This document shows, piece by piece, positions 1-8,526 of a stretch of DNA of 64,000 nucleotides (position 1 is its first letter; the number at the start of each line of letters is the position of its first letter). The stretch is from Pseudoalteromonas sp. GCY (lineage in GTDB: Bacteria > Pseudomonadota > Gammaproteobacteria > Enterobacterales > Alteromonadaceae): contig NZ_CP068023.1 in the NCBI RefSeq assembly GCF_016695175.1, positions 2,681,501-2,745,500 of the forward strand. Direction: 5' to 3'. The translations under genes and the position numbers were made by a program. Under the pieces are notes generated by a model. That model saw only the letters and a program-made list of their open reading frames with translations. It did no database searches and had not been told where the DNA came from.

Positions 1-2
1 TC

Positions 3-2219
3 GACATCATCCAAAAAGAGACTCAAGAAAGGTTTTCTTCTTTTGGACCAGGAGCTGATGGTGGCATTGATGGCCGACATTCAAAAGGCGATAACTTAAC
101 TATTATACAGTGTAAGCATTACATACGCTCAAACTCGTCCGACCTAATAAGAGCCGCAGCAAAAGAGTTACCAAAAATCCATAAATTGGGAGCTAATAAA
201 TATATTTTCTTAACCTCATATTCATTGACTCCCGCCCTAAGTGATAGGCTTCAGGGCTTATTTTCTCCATACATTGAGAATGTCGAAATCTGGGGTGCTG
301 AAGATATTCAGAGTGCTCTTAGAAAGAATCCAGATATCCTTAAATCACATATAAAATTATGGCTCACTGACTCAGCAATATTGGACAAGATCCTTCATTC
401 GGGTTTAGAGAGTTTTACCGCTATCACTAAAGAAGAAATTATCGAAGAGTCAAAAGTCTATGTGGTGAACCCAAGCTACGATGATGCATCTACTATTTTA
501 AACGACAAAAATACCCTCGTGATTTCGGGTCCTCCTGGTGTTGGAAAAACGACCTTGGCAAAAATGGTATGTTACCAATACCTTAAAGACGGCTGGTCCT
601 TTCAAGCAATAAACTCTCTAGAACAAGGATATGCGAGAGTTCATGAAACAGAGCCGACAATTTTCTTCTTTGATGACTTTCTTGGCAAAATTGAACTCAA
701 TAGGAAAGCCCTAGTTACCCACGAATCAGCTTTAGCAACTTTTGTCAGAAAAATCCAAAGGTCTAACAACTCAAAATTTGTTCTGACCACAAGGTCACAT
801 ATTTACGAGGAAGCAAGAACTTTATCTGACAACATAGACAGCCAGAGGTTTGAACTATCAAAGTTTGTTCTCAATGTAGGGCTTTATACAAGAAAGATAA
901 AAGCACATATATTATTCAATCATTTATCTATTTCTGAAGTTAGCTCGGAGCATATTTCTAAGCTGTTAGAGGATGATTGGCTACGCCAAATTATCGATCA
1001 CGAAAACTATAACCCACGTGTTATTTCTCACATGTCTAGTGAGAACATTGCACTACCTTCACCTCAAAACTATCCACAATCAATCTTGTCAGCACTTGAA
1101 AATCCGAGCTTAATTTGGGAAAAGGCTTTCAAACAGCTACCTGTTAACTGTCGACATTTATTGATTACGTTATTTTTTTGTGATGAGTACCTCGGAACTG
1201 AAATAGAAGATTTAAAAGGTTGTTACATACCACTGCACAGATTGTTATCTGAGCATTATTCCACTCAACAAAAACCAGGTGACTTTGAAGAAGCAATTAA
1301 GGTTCTGGAGTCGGGGTTTATTTCAATCTCAAATACTAAAGTAAGTTTTGTAAATCCGTCAGTTCAAGATTTTTTAAAAGCCCACCTAAAAAACGATGAG
1401 CTAATATTTCTCGTTTTAAGCAGCGCTACTCGCGTGAGGTTTGTGCAAAAGGTATGGCACCACATTAATTTCCTCTCTACGCAGAACCTACTAAATCTAA
1501 AAGCTAGTACGTTTAAGTATGAAAGCTTGTTCCCACTGTTTCTTTCATCACCTGTTTCCTTAGTAGAACAAGAAAATGAGTACACTACCTATAAAAACTA
1601 TGATCTCTATCTTTCAGATAGAATTAGCCTACTTCTTAATATATTTTTTGACACCTCAGAGATAAAGATCATCGACGCGATCACATCATTATTACTTTCA
1701 GACAATCTAGCTCTAGATGTTTCCCGTGACTCTAGAAACCTTCCAGAAATACATGCTGACATATTGGAAATGGAAGATATCAGTAGCCAACAGAAAATAG
1801 CGTTACTTAACTTAATTGAGAACAAAATATGCCATTTGTTGAGTTTGAACATGGACATAGAAGATCTCGTATCTACTATCGAGTATTTATATGAATTCAT
1901 GCCCGAGTCTTTCACCAGTAAAGTCCAAGTAACCATTAATAGTTTAATTTCTGATGAAATACTAAACGTAAAAAACGGCCATGCATACTTGGAAGATCTG
2001 TACGATGTAGATCTATACCTTGAAAGTTTCAAAAAAATAACTGATATAACAAAATACAATACAGATGATATCATCACGTTTTTAGAATCTATGGCCGTTG
2101 AAATGGAAGAAGCTGAGAATACAACGAAGAAATCATCAAACGTCCAACGCTCGGATCATATGCTCAAGAGCTTTTCTGACACTGAAATGAAGAGCTTGTT
2201 TAATAGTCTTATAAAGTGA
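3..2219 (+). CDS. PD-(D/E)XK nuclease fused to STAND-type NTPase, 5'-truncated by the window edge
   Basis: The open frame runs in from the left edge, so the start codon is outside the window; 738 residues are visible. Residues about 16-40 contain GADGGIDG and then IIQCKHY, the D...QxK pattern of Mrr/RecB-like restriction endonuclease folds. A P-loop NTPase follows, with Walker A SGPPGVGKTT (about residue 175) and an acidic Walker B, IFFFDDF (about 222), then LTTRSH as a sensor-like segment. The long C-terminal part is helical with no recognisable motif. This nuclease plus STAND (nSTAND3-like) layout is known in bacterial anti-phage proteins, where the NTPase senses and the nuclease kills; that role is inferred here. 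It is transposon cargo, convergent with the next gene with 18 bp between them. A TTG at 186 lies inside the nuclease domain and is not the real start. Confidence 0.75.
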   Translation, partial: DIIQKETQERFSSFGPGADGGIDGRHSKGDNLTIIQCKHYIRSNSSDLIRAAAKELPKIHKLGANKYIFLTSYSLTPALSDRLQGLFSPYIENVEIWGAEDIQSALRKNPDILKSHIKLWLTDSAILDKILHSGLESFTAITKEEIIEESKVYVVNPSYDDASTILNDKNTLVISGPPGVGKTTLAKMVCYQYLKDGWSFQAINSLEQGYARVHETEPTIFFFDDFLGKIELNRKALVTHESALATFVRKIQRSNNSKFVLTTRSHIYEEARTLSDNIDSQRFELSKFVLNVGLYTRKIKAHILFNHLSISEVSSEHISKLLEDDWLRQIIDHENYNPRVISHMSSENIALPSPQNYPQSILSALENPSLIWEKAFKQLPVNCRHLLITLFFCDEYLGTEIEDLKGCYIPLHRLLSEHYSTQQKPGDFEEAIKVLESGFISISNTKVSFVNPSVQDFLKAHLKNDELIFLVLSSATRVRFVQKVWHHINFLSTQNLLNLKASTFKYESLFPLFLSSPVSLVEQENEYTTYKNYDLYLSDRISLLLNIFFDTSEIKIIDAITSLLLSDNLALDVSRDSRNLPEIHADILEMEDISSQQKIALLNLIENKICHLLSLNMDIEDLVSTIEYLYEFMPESFTSKVQVTINSLISDEILNVKNGHAYLEDLYDVDLYLESFKKITDITKYNTDDIITFLESMAVEMEEAENTTKKSSNVQRSDHMLKSFSDTEMKSLFNSLIK

Positions 2220-2237
2220 AACTTAATAGCCCCCTGA

Positions 2238-4574
2238 TTACATGCGGTTATAAATTAAATCCATCATATCATTTGCCGTATTGCGCACGTCTTCAATGCT
2301 CATTTCCATCAATTCATGCATTGGCGGGTTGAAAGTTGTTCTAAATGAATGGATTTCATTAGCTACTGACTCAGAAATAACACCATTATCTCGAAGAGTG
2401 TCAATGCAAAATGAAAAATCGCTTTTCATTGTTGCTCCACTAGCTCTCAGTTGATCTTTATATCGATGGCGTAGTTCAGTTTCCAAGAATGGTCGAAGTA
2501 TTAAGATTTTGTTCTCTTGGGTTTCATTATTGATAAACGCTGTAATTTCGTTATATGCATCATCATGTTCTGTTGCTGTCATCTCCGCTTCTGTAGTAGA
2601 GACAAATTCCGATCCATTCGCTGTTTTAACTATCTTTAAGGCACTTGTATTTGCAAACTTTTTTATAGCTTTTGCAGCCATACCTCTGTAATGAGTGGTT
2701 ATGAACAACTGCTTTATAGATGGCGAAATTTCATAAAGTTTATTCAAAATGCTAGAAATTCGCTCATTATCAAAGCTAGTCACGGGGTCGTCCATAACTA
2801 ATATCGCTTTAGCTTTATCCTCGGCTGAAAGCTTGTTGATTTTAGCTAAGTAGATGCATAATGCTAAAGCGCGTCTATCAGACTCGCTGAACAAACAGTT
2901 CATCTTGTCTCTAGGAATTGCTGTTTCGTTGAAACTAACCTCTAGGTCATAAACTATTTTCTTACCACCGTTGTTTTGCTTTTTGCTAATGTTGAAGTTT
3001 CGAGACCCCAGGCTCCGAAACAGTATGTTAATCTCATCAAAGTAGCTATTCAAAAATGCTTCTTGGGAATCTTCCAACATTGTTTTGTTATTATTATATG
3101 CTTCTTGCTCTTGTTTAACTTGAGAGTCGAGAGTTCTATAAATTGCACACGTTGCTTCTAATGTATGTCTCAACTTTTTATTTTCTAACACTTTTTGGTA
3201 TGTATATTCATTTTCTTTCGCCCTTGATAAAACGACTGAATCAAGGCCATCTTTAAATTCAGTTAGCTTCTCGTTAATCGAATCAATTACAACTTTGTAT
3301 GATTCTTTAGCTTCATTAAATGATTCAATAGCCAACTGAAGAGGTGAAAAGTCAATTACATCGACAGAGTTATATGCTGCTTCGAGTTTAATGTTTAGCA
3401 GTTTTAATATGTGAGGCTTAAGCTCATCATGCCTCTCGATAAGTTGCTCAATAGTCGACTTAATTACTTCGAACATATCATCAATAAGTGAGGTCAACAT
3501 CTCTATTTCCTCTGTAACGGATTTTTCAGGGTATAATTCGATTATTCTTTTGTTTTCATCATGAAGCTGATAAATGGCTTGCTCATCGATAGAAATCAAT
3601 TGCATAGTCAGTAGTTTAGTAACGTGTTCTTTGGTGTCTTTTACGAAATTGATAAACACTTCATTGAAAGCAACTTTATAGCTATTGATCAGCTCTAATG
3701 AACTCCCTTCAAGCTCTTGGCCACAAAACGGGCAGTTTTCATTTAAATGAGTTAAACCACTTGAAGCCCATCCTTTAAAGCCGCTTTGCACCTTTAGATG
3801 TTCCATGTGCTCTTTCACTAAGGCTTTCGCATCTGTATGAACTTCTTCCATACTCGTTGCTAAACATTCATTGATGTCATTGCTTATCGCTTTTATATCA
3901 AAACCAATGGAAATCTCTTTTAGATTCTTTCTAGCTTTAGATTGGGTGACACTGCCAATTTGTATTGTTAATGATTCTTGCTCAGCAATAGATGCAGCAA
4001 TTGCTGCATCCAGCTCTTCGATAGTTTCTGATGGAAGTGTGGATACAACAAATGCTACTACATCTGTGATTCCGCTAGTTTCAAGCTCCGTTTTAGCGTT
4101 TTTTAAATTTGTTCTTGTAGTGGCTAGAGCTTCTTTTTGTGTTTTGAGACTTTCAAAAAGTTCGGTACTATCTTCACCTAAAATAAAATTTGAAATATTT
4201 TCTGAATTTTCTCGGTTATTGACGGTTCCGCTTATTACATTTCGATGAATGAAGTTATGGTCAAAGATGTAGAGGTCACAATCCGCAGGTAAAGCAGGTC
4301 CCCAAGCTTCGTTTGAAAATACAGAGATTGGTGCGTCATCGAATTGAAATTCGACGTTCATAGCATTTGCTACTATGCCAGGACTTGGTATTGCCTTCCG
4401 ATCTTTGATTAATTCAGGGTTATTTGAAGCTAAGGAATAGAAAATATCGCATAGTGTACTCTTACCATTACGATTTTCACCATATATTATATTGACGTCA
4501 GAAAATTGTATACCGCCAGCTCGCGCACTATGATAACTACCAATTCCTTCAATTTTTCGTATTCTTCTTAACAT
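2238..4574 (-). CDS. AAA_13-family coiled-coil ATPase with zinc hook (RloC/PrrC-like)
   Basis: About 778 residues. Walker A is GENRNGKST near residue 32. Two long coiled-coil arms flank a CPFCGQ zinc-hook motif near residue 280. ABC-type Walker B ILVMDDPVTSFD lies near residue 588, preceded by the signature-like segment FSESDRRALAL. This is the SMC/Rad50-like layout of the AAA_13 family, which includes the anticodon nuclease RloC. The C-terminal tail has RPFLE and, about 55 residues on, NPPMHE; an R...E...H nuclease centre is possible but unproven. I chose the ATG at 4574, which continues MLRRIRKIEGIG and has a GGAA upstream, over the GTG at 4610. It lies 171 bp downstream of tnsC on the same strand and is visibly AT-rich, as expected for cargo. 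A defence role is inferred. Confidence 0.7.
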   Translation of the reverse strand: MLRRIRKIEGIGSYHSARAGGIQFSDVNIIYGENRNGKSTLCDIFYSLASNNPELIKDRKAIPSPGIVANAMNVEFQFDDAPISVFSNEAWGPALPADCDLYIFDHNFIHRNVISGTVNNRENSENISNFILGEDSTELFESLKTQKEALATTRTNLKNAKTELETSGITDVVAFVVSTLPSETIEELDAAIAASIAEQESLTIQIGSVTQSKARKNLKEISIGFDIKAISNDINECLATSMEEVHTDAKALVKEHMEHLKVQSGFKGWASSGLTHLNENCPFCGQELEGSSLELINSYKVAFNEVFINFVKDTKEHVTKLLTMQLISIDEQAIYQLHDENKRIIELYPEKSVTEEIEMLTSLIDDMFEVIKSTIEQLIERHDELKPHILKLLNIKLEAAYNSVDVIDFSPLQLAIESFNEAKESYKVVIDSINEKLTEFKDGLDSVVLSRAKENEYTYQKVLENKKLRHTLEATCAIYRTLDSQVKQEQEAYNNNKTMLEDSQEAFLNSYFDEINILFRSLGSRNFNISKKQNNGGKKIVYDLEVSFNETAIPRDKMNCLFSESDRRALALCIYLAKINKLSAEDKAKAILVMDDPVTSFDNERISSILNKLYEISPSIKQLFITTHYRGMAAKAIKKFANTSALKIVKTANGSEFVSTTEAEMTATEHDDAYNEITAFINNETQENKILILRPFLETELRHRYKDQLRASGATMKSDFSFCIDTLRDNGVISESVANEIHSFRTTFNPPMHELMEMSIEDVRNTANDMMDLIYNRM

Positions 4575-4745
4575 TATAATTTCCGTATAGTAAATAGTGG
4601 TAGGTGTCACACTACATATTCATATGGAAAAAGAGTCGTATATTCCATACTTTCAGTTATGACGGGTACGCGTGTAGAGTCATTTATTGCTGAAGTTCTT
4701 TAAAATGTAGATCGAAGATTGAAAAAAGCAATTTTCATAAGCGTT

Positions 4746-5759
4746 TCACTTCTTCAACAACTGCACCAACGGCACTTTCTCACAAAACTGGGGATCTATA
4801 AATGGGTCTTCATCTTGAGGCCCGTCGGGTTTAAAAGTGGAATACTGTTCCACCTCACAGCCTTGAATTTCATTAACATTCATCTCAAATACATTGTCGA
4901 GTTCTGGCCGCCATGCCTTAAACGCGGAACTTAAACATTGCTTGTTTAGTGTTACAGCATCGCTTATTAGCGCTTCAGTAAGTGCTGAGTCTAAGAAGTT
5001 TTTCAGCTTTCGAAGGCAACCATTTGAAATGGCAAAAAGTGATAATGCGATATCCAAATCCTCAAAACGAGGTTTGTCTGAAAATGGCAGTCGATTTGCA
5101 AACCCTTTAAGAACACGAATAAATAGTTGAAGCTCTTTTTTCTCTGAAATTTTAAAGTAAGGAATAAAACGGCGAATAAAAATACGTGATGACCACTGAG
5201 GCTCATCGGCTATTTGATCTATCCAAGGCATACCGACTAATACAATGGAGATCCCCGCTTTTTCATTGATGTATTTAAACTGGTTCGCAATGTCTCGACG
5301 CTTTTTACCGAGGTTGTTTTCAACAAGCTCTTGAAACTCATCAATAATAATTAACTCTGTACCCGAGCGCTTTAATTGCTCAACTAAACTTTCAGCCAGC
5401 GCTATTTCATTGCCATGTTTAAGTCGTTTGCTAGATTTAGCACCAAACTGTCCAAGGTCGTGCAGCAACTGCTTTAAGGTGGATTCAATTGATGGGTTAC
5501 TCGGTATGCGGCTCAGCAGTACGGGGACTTTGCGCCGGCCATCAGCAAAGTGCGGTGGGTTGTTATCGTAATAGTGTTTAATCAATGCCGATTTACCACA
5601 GCCAGTATCACCACTTAGCATCATACATGGTTTTTCACCTGCAAGGTCGTGATGTAACCGCAGTTTGTCGAAATCGTTTATGATGGTTTTTGGAATTGTG
5701 TATTCAATAAACACCGCTTTGAATTGATTAAGTTTTGCCTTTTTAGCTTCGGTCAGCAT
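4746..5759 (-). CDS. tnsC: TnsC-like transposition regulator ATPase
   Basis: A 337-residue AAA+ ATPase of the TnsC/TniB family, which links target selection to the TnsA-TnsB transposase. Walker A is SGDTGCGKSAL (about residues 49-59) and Walker B is LIIIDEFQEL (Asp140-Glu141). It is much shorter than Tn7 TnsC (about 555 residues) and close in size to TnsC of type I-F3 CRISPR-associated transposons. Only two bases separate it from tnsB, so the genes are presumably co-transcribed. No tniQ/tnsD follows; the next gene is cargo. A general TniB-type ATPase is the alternative, but the neighbouring TnsA and TnsB make TnsC the better name. Confidence 0.92.
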   Translation of the reverse strand: MLTEAKKAKLNQFKAVFIEYTIPKTIINDFDKLRLHHDLAGEKPCMMLSGDTGCGKSALIKHYYDNNPPHFADGRRKVPVLLSRIPSNPSIESTLKQLLHDLGQFGAKSSKRLKHGNEIALAESLVEQLKRSGTELIIIDEFQELVENNLGKKRRDIANQFKYINEKAGISIVLVGMPWIDQIADEPQWSSRIFIRRFIPYFKISEKKELQLFIRVLKGFANRLPFSDKPRFEDLDIALSLFAISNGCLRKLKNFLDSALTEALISDAVTLNKQCLSSAFKAWRPELDNVFEMNVNEIQGCEVEQYSTFKPDGPQDEDPFIDPQFCEKVPLVQLLKK

Positions 5760-5761
5760 AA

Positions 5762-7603
5762 CTAAAACGCCTCGAGATCTGAGACAAAGTCATCCCAGTT
5801 ATCGTCGTCTTTTTTAGGCTTAGTGTCAGCAGGAGTTGATTCGGTTTGCTTTGTTTCAGACGTTTTAGCAATTGATTTGACTTGAGTATTATCTACGCCC
5901 TGCGCCCTAGCAATTGCTTTAGTGCCAGTGACTTTGCTTTTTGATCCTACATTTTTAAGCTGTCGCGCTTCTTCTTTCACTCGCTCATCAATAAATTGCC
6001 GCGCCTTGGCAAGCCCCAGTAGATCTACTTTGCCTTGAATATAGTCTCTGTGAAACTTAAGGTGTATTTTATGCCTGATCAGCGACAAACCCATTGTGTA
6101 GCCCTCTGAGTCAATGCTTGGCACTTTGATATAGTGCTCTAGCGCGTCTAAGTAGACGTATACATATGATAGGTCATCTGGGTTTATTTTTACCTTAACC
6201 TTTATGCTCTTTTTGGGGCTGTATCGCTTGCGGTATAAAGAGAGTTCGTCACTGTCGTAGTTAATATGTAGATTCTTAATGCCCCCTTTGCGCAATGTTT
6301 TCTCTTTCGCCATGCACATAACAACATCAAGCTTGTCTGTATCTTGCTCCGCTAACCGTGCAGGAGGCAGTGCAGCAAACCCTTTGTTCCAGTCTTCATT
6401 GGGAATGTATCTAAACCTCGCATCAGCAGATTGATGATATACATCAACAATCCATTTATGAAATAGCATGTTAAAGGTTTTGAAACGCAATATGGCATCT
6501 TTTTTTGAGTCATAATCATGCCTAGCAAGCATATTTGAGAATGTTTTACCTGGAAATGGAGAAAGCAACATATCGTTGATTGTTTTAAAGAATTGCTCTA
6601 CGAAAGGCTTCAACCAAGGCTTACCAACTGAATTATAACTAGTATTGATACCAACTTCTTCACATGCAAGCTCTAATGACTGACTCCAAAATTCGGCACC
6701 ATTATCAACCACTAAAGTTTCTATCTTCCCACAACATGGCCATTCATTTACGACTTTTGGATAGGTACTTTTAAGATAGCTTTTAGGCTTCATCGCATGA
6801 CTAATCGCTCTGCGCACAGCATCATAGCCAGGACTCTGAAAACCAAGGTAAAAGCCAACAACGCAGTGGCTATAAACATCAATGAGCAAGGTTAAGGTAG
6901 GTCTTCCCAATGGCACATCAAGTTCATCGTCCAATAGAATGAGATCCAGTGGTGTATGGTCTATCTCGACTCGTTCAAGCACTCTAGTAGGCCTTTTATG
7001 GCTCATCACTTTGTCGTATTCAATATCCGCTAAACGTTTGCCATAGCGCGCAACCATCACTTCATATTGTGGCAAGTTATCAATGCGGTTTTTAAACGCT
7101 TTATAAGTGAGTGGCTTTAGTGGCCCACCTAACACTTGGTCATTCTCTAAAACGATTTGATCGCAATAGTATCGATACGCTGACGCAACAGACGGCATTT
7201 CTCTGGTTAAATAACGAGTTAGAGCTAGCTCAAAGAATTTATCTGTGTCGGTGCGGGCTTGGCGGTTGCCCTTGCGATGATGCTTTGGGATCAAAGCATG
7301 AATGTTTTCTTCGGCTTTAATATAGTCCGCGTGCCACCCAGCAACCGTGCGCCACTTTGGTTTTTCTTGCCCTTGAAATTCAGGCATTTCAGCCAGTAGT
7401 GGTGCTAAGTTTTTCTGCGTCCAACCACCTACTAAGCGTTGTTTTAGCCACTTGATATATTTAAGTCGTGCAAGCGTAGCTGCCTGTACTTCCTTGGGCA
7501 GTGACTCTAAATCGCGAGGTTGAGGGTTAGGCTCTTCCGCTTTAGCGGTTTCAGCTAACTTTTGTGGTGCTTCCTCAAAGTTAAACTCGTCTTCAAACTC
7601 CAT
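5762..7603 (-). CDS. tnsB: TnsB-like DDE transposase
   Basis: A 613-residue member of the Mu/TnsB transposase family, which binds repeats in the transposon ends and performs 3'-end cleavage and strand transfer. The N-terminal third is helical DNA-binding sequence. The RNase H-like core shows VEIDHTPLD (Asp215), LVVDNGAEF (Asp300) and FVEQFFK (Glu336), a DD35E triad. A Mu-type C-terminal beta domain follows, then a charged, low-complexity tail rich in Lys, Thr and Asp that may contact TnsC. It is shorter than Tn7 TnsB (702 residues). It overlaps the end of tnsA by 11 bp and is two bases from tnsC, so the three form one operon. Confidence 0.95.
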   Translation of the reverse strand: MEFEDEFNFEEAPQKLAETAKAEEPNPQPRDLESLPKEVQAATLARLKYIKWLKQRLVGGWTQKNLAPLLAEMPEFQGQEKPKWRTVAGWHADYIKAEENIHALIPKHHRKGNRQARTDTDKFFELALTRYLTREMPSVASAYRYYCDQIVLENDQVLGGPLKPLTYKAFKNRIDNLPQYEVMVARYGKRLADIEYDKVMSHKRPTRVLERVEIDHTPLDLILLDDELDVPLGRPTLTLLIDVYSHCVVGFYLGFQSPGYDAVRRAISHAMKPKSYLKSTYPKVVNEWPCCGKIETLVVDNGAEFWSQSLELACEEVGINTSYNSVGKPWLKPFVEQFFKTINDMLLSPFPGKTFSNMLARHDYDSKKDAILRFKTFNMLFHKWIVDVYHQSADARFRYIPNEDWNKGFAALPPARLAEQDTDKLDVVMCMAKEKTLRKGGIKNLHINYDSDELSLYRKRYSPKKSIKVKVKINPDDLSYVYVYLDALEHYIKVPSIDSEGYTMGLSLIRHKIHLKFHRDYIQGKVDLLGLAKARQFIDERVKEEARQLKNVGSKSKVTGTKAIARAQGVDNTQVKSIAKTSETKQTESTPADTKPKKDDDNWDDFVSDLEAF

Positions 7604-8222
7604 CAGCCCAAATCACCGACTCTAAAGTAAGTTCTGTGTTTAAGTCTGAAATAACACTGCCTAAAGACAATAAACGATATACCGAGGCAAGTACCTCACC
7701 GATGGAGGCTTTTAGGGTTACTACCAAATCTTGAATAGTAAGTTTTCGCCACTGATTAAGTAGCTGAATGATGGAAAGCTGAAGATCAGTTAAAGATTGG
7801 AAACCAGAGTAACGATGAAGCAGTTTTAGATTATCTAAGGTTGGATAAACACGAATTTGTTTGTCGGTCACTAATATCAGCTCAATACCAGTTTGCGCTT
7901 TGGCAGCGAGCTGTTTTTGCGCAAAACGCGCTCTAAATTCAGGATTCGCGATTTTGCTATAAGGTTTAATTTCGATAAATTTTTGTGGCTTGTCGTGATG
8001 TGAGATCAAGAAGTCTGGCGTGTAACGGCAAACTCGGCCGTCAAACTCATATTCAAACCCTAACGGTTGTGCTTCAAAGGTTTTTATTTCACGAGAGTAT
8101 TCAAAGTGAAAGCACGCATCGAATTCTAAGGATGATTCAACTAAGCAAGTGCCTTTGTTCTTTTGACTTGCGAACTTGTAGAGGTTTTTGACTCTGGAGC
8201 GACTTATTTTGTGCCTGATCAT
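7593..8222 (-). CDS. tnsA: TnsA-like 5'-strand endonuclease
   Basis: About 209 residues. TnsA is the restriction-enzyme-like subunit that cuts the 5' strands at the element ends, giving cut-and-paste rather than replicative transposition. Visible motifs are VESSLEFD (catalytic Glu region), YTPDFLI (Asp) and FIEIKPYSK (the E-x-K), in the usual order. The C-terminal half looks like the winged-helix TnsC-binding domain. I favour the ATG at 8222 because GGTGATGG lies just before it; ATG 8228 and GTG 8231 are in frame. It is the transposon gene closest to the end and lies downstream of ffs on the same strand. Tn7 TnsA is longer (273 residues), and this shorter form resembles type I-F3 elements. 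Confidence 0.92.
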   Translation of the reverse strand: MIRHKISRSRVKNLYKFASQKNKGTCLVESSLEFDACFHFEYSREIKTFEAQPLGFEYEFDGRVCRYTPDFLISHHDKPQKFIEIKPYSKIANPEFRARFAQKQLAAKAQTGIELILVTDKQIRVYPTLDNLKLLHRYSGFQSLTDLQLSIIQLLNQWRKLTIQDLVVTLKASIGEVLASVYRLLSLGSVISDLNTELTLESVIWADGV

Positions 8223-8262
8223 AACCATCACCGAATATGTGAGATGATTTAAAAGTAGGCTA

Positions 8263-8328
8263 TGCAGGATTATATTTCAATTTTTATGCGGGGTTTTACT
8301 ACAAATTTGCAGACTTACACTTCAAACA
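8263..8328. repeat. Putative transposon end with TnsB-binding-like repeats
   Basis: On the minus strand, reading inwards from TGTTTGAAG, three copies of C[T/C]GCA appear (plus-strand positions 8308-8312, 8287-8291, 8263-8267). They are spaced 21 and 24 bases apart and each is followed by an AT-rich stretch. Spacing near 22 bases is typical of TnsB sites. The middle copy, CCCCGCATAAAAATTGAA, resembles the end repeats of type I-F3 elements. The outermost copy sits in a dyad, CTGCAAATTTGTAG (8299-8312). Confidence 0.45.
8269..8274 (-). promoter_or_regulatory. Possible -10 element for tnsABC
   Basis: TATAAT on the minus strand, about 47 bases before the chosen tnsA start. No good -35 hexamer lies at the right distance, so this alone is weak evidence. 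If real, the promoter would overlap the putative TnsB repeats and so could be repressed by transposase. Confidence 0.3.
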
Positions 8329-8345
8329 TCAAAGTATTGAGGTTT

Positions 8346-8460
8346 GGGTGGTAGTCTTACCAGCCACATCCCGGCACACAAGTCATACGCTGTGGCTGCT
8401 TCGTTCCCGACCTGACCAGATTCACGTACTATTGTTGCGAGAGGACCAATAAGACTACCA
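8346..8460 (-). ncRNA. ffs: Signal recognition particle 4.5S RNA
   Basis: About 115 nt. The apical domain reads GGTCAGGTCGGGAACGAAG then CAGCC, with the GGAA tetraloop and asymmetric loop bound by Ffh, followed by GTGTGCCGGGATGTGGCTGG as in E. coli. The ends pair (GGTAGTCTTA with TAAGACTACC) and the 3' end is CACCC. It is essential for co-translational targeting of membrane proteins. No hairpin with a T-run lies between its 3' end and the transposon, so the original terminator has probably been displaced. Confidence 0.96.
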
Positions 8461-8487
8461 TTGAGGGCCTTGTTTGGCGCGGGATGA

Positions 8488-8516
8488 ATTATCTCGAAGA
8501 TTGCAGGGGGATGCAA
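8488..8516 (-). promoter_or_regulatory. ffs promoter
   Basis: On the minus strand, -35 TTGCAT and -10 GATAAT are separated by exactly 17 bases. A GC-rich stretch (CATCCCGCGCC) follows, like the discriminators of growth-rate-regulated stable-RNA promoters. The start site would fall about 20 bases before mature ffs, so a short leader must be processed off. Confidence 0.8.
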
Positions 8517-8526
8517 GGGAAAAGTC

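Larger units (their letters stand above)
1..8328. mobile_element. Tn7-like transposon, one end and partial cargo, inserted next to ffs
   Basis: The element is defined by tnsABC, the AT-rich cargo to their left and an end-like sequence between tnsA and ffs. A terminal ACA (TGT on the minus strand) lies at 8326-8328, 17 bases from the 3' end of ffs; a second TGT candidate ends at 8319. The other end, the target duplication and any target-selection genes are outside the window. The ffs gene is a known attachment site of Tn7-like elements carrying type I-F3 CRISPR-Cas. The exact boundary is uncertain by about 10 bases. Confidence 0.75.

Noticed and set aside
1607..2077. 156-codon minus-strand open frame
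   Set aside because: Antisense to the STAND gene, with no motif or ribosome site.
186..2219. Taking TTG at 186 as the start of the first gene
   Set aside because: The frame is open to the left edge and the upstream residues carry the nuclease motifs GADGGIDG and QCKHY, so the true start is outside the window.
4575..4745. Search for a CRISPR array, tniQ or regulator gene after tnsC
   Set aside because: The gap has no repeated units and no credible open frame; such features, if present, lie outside the window.
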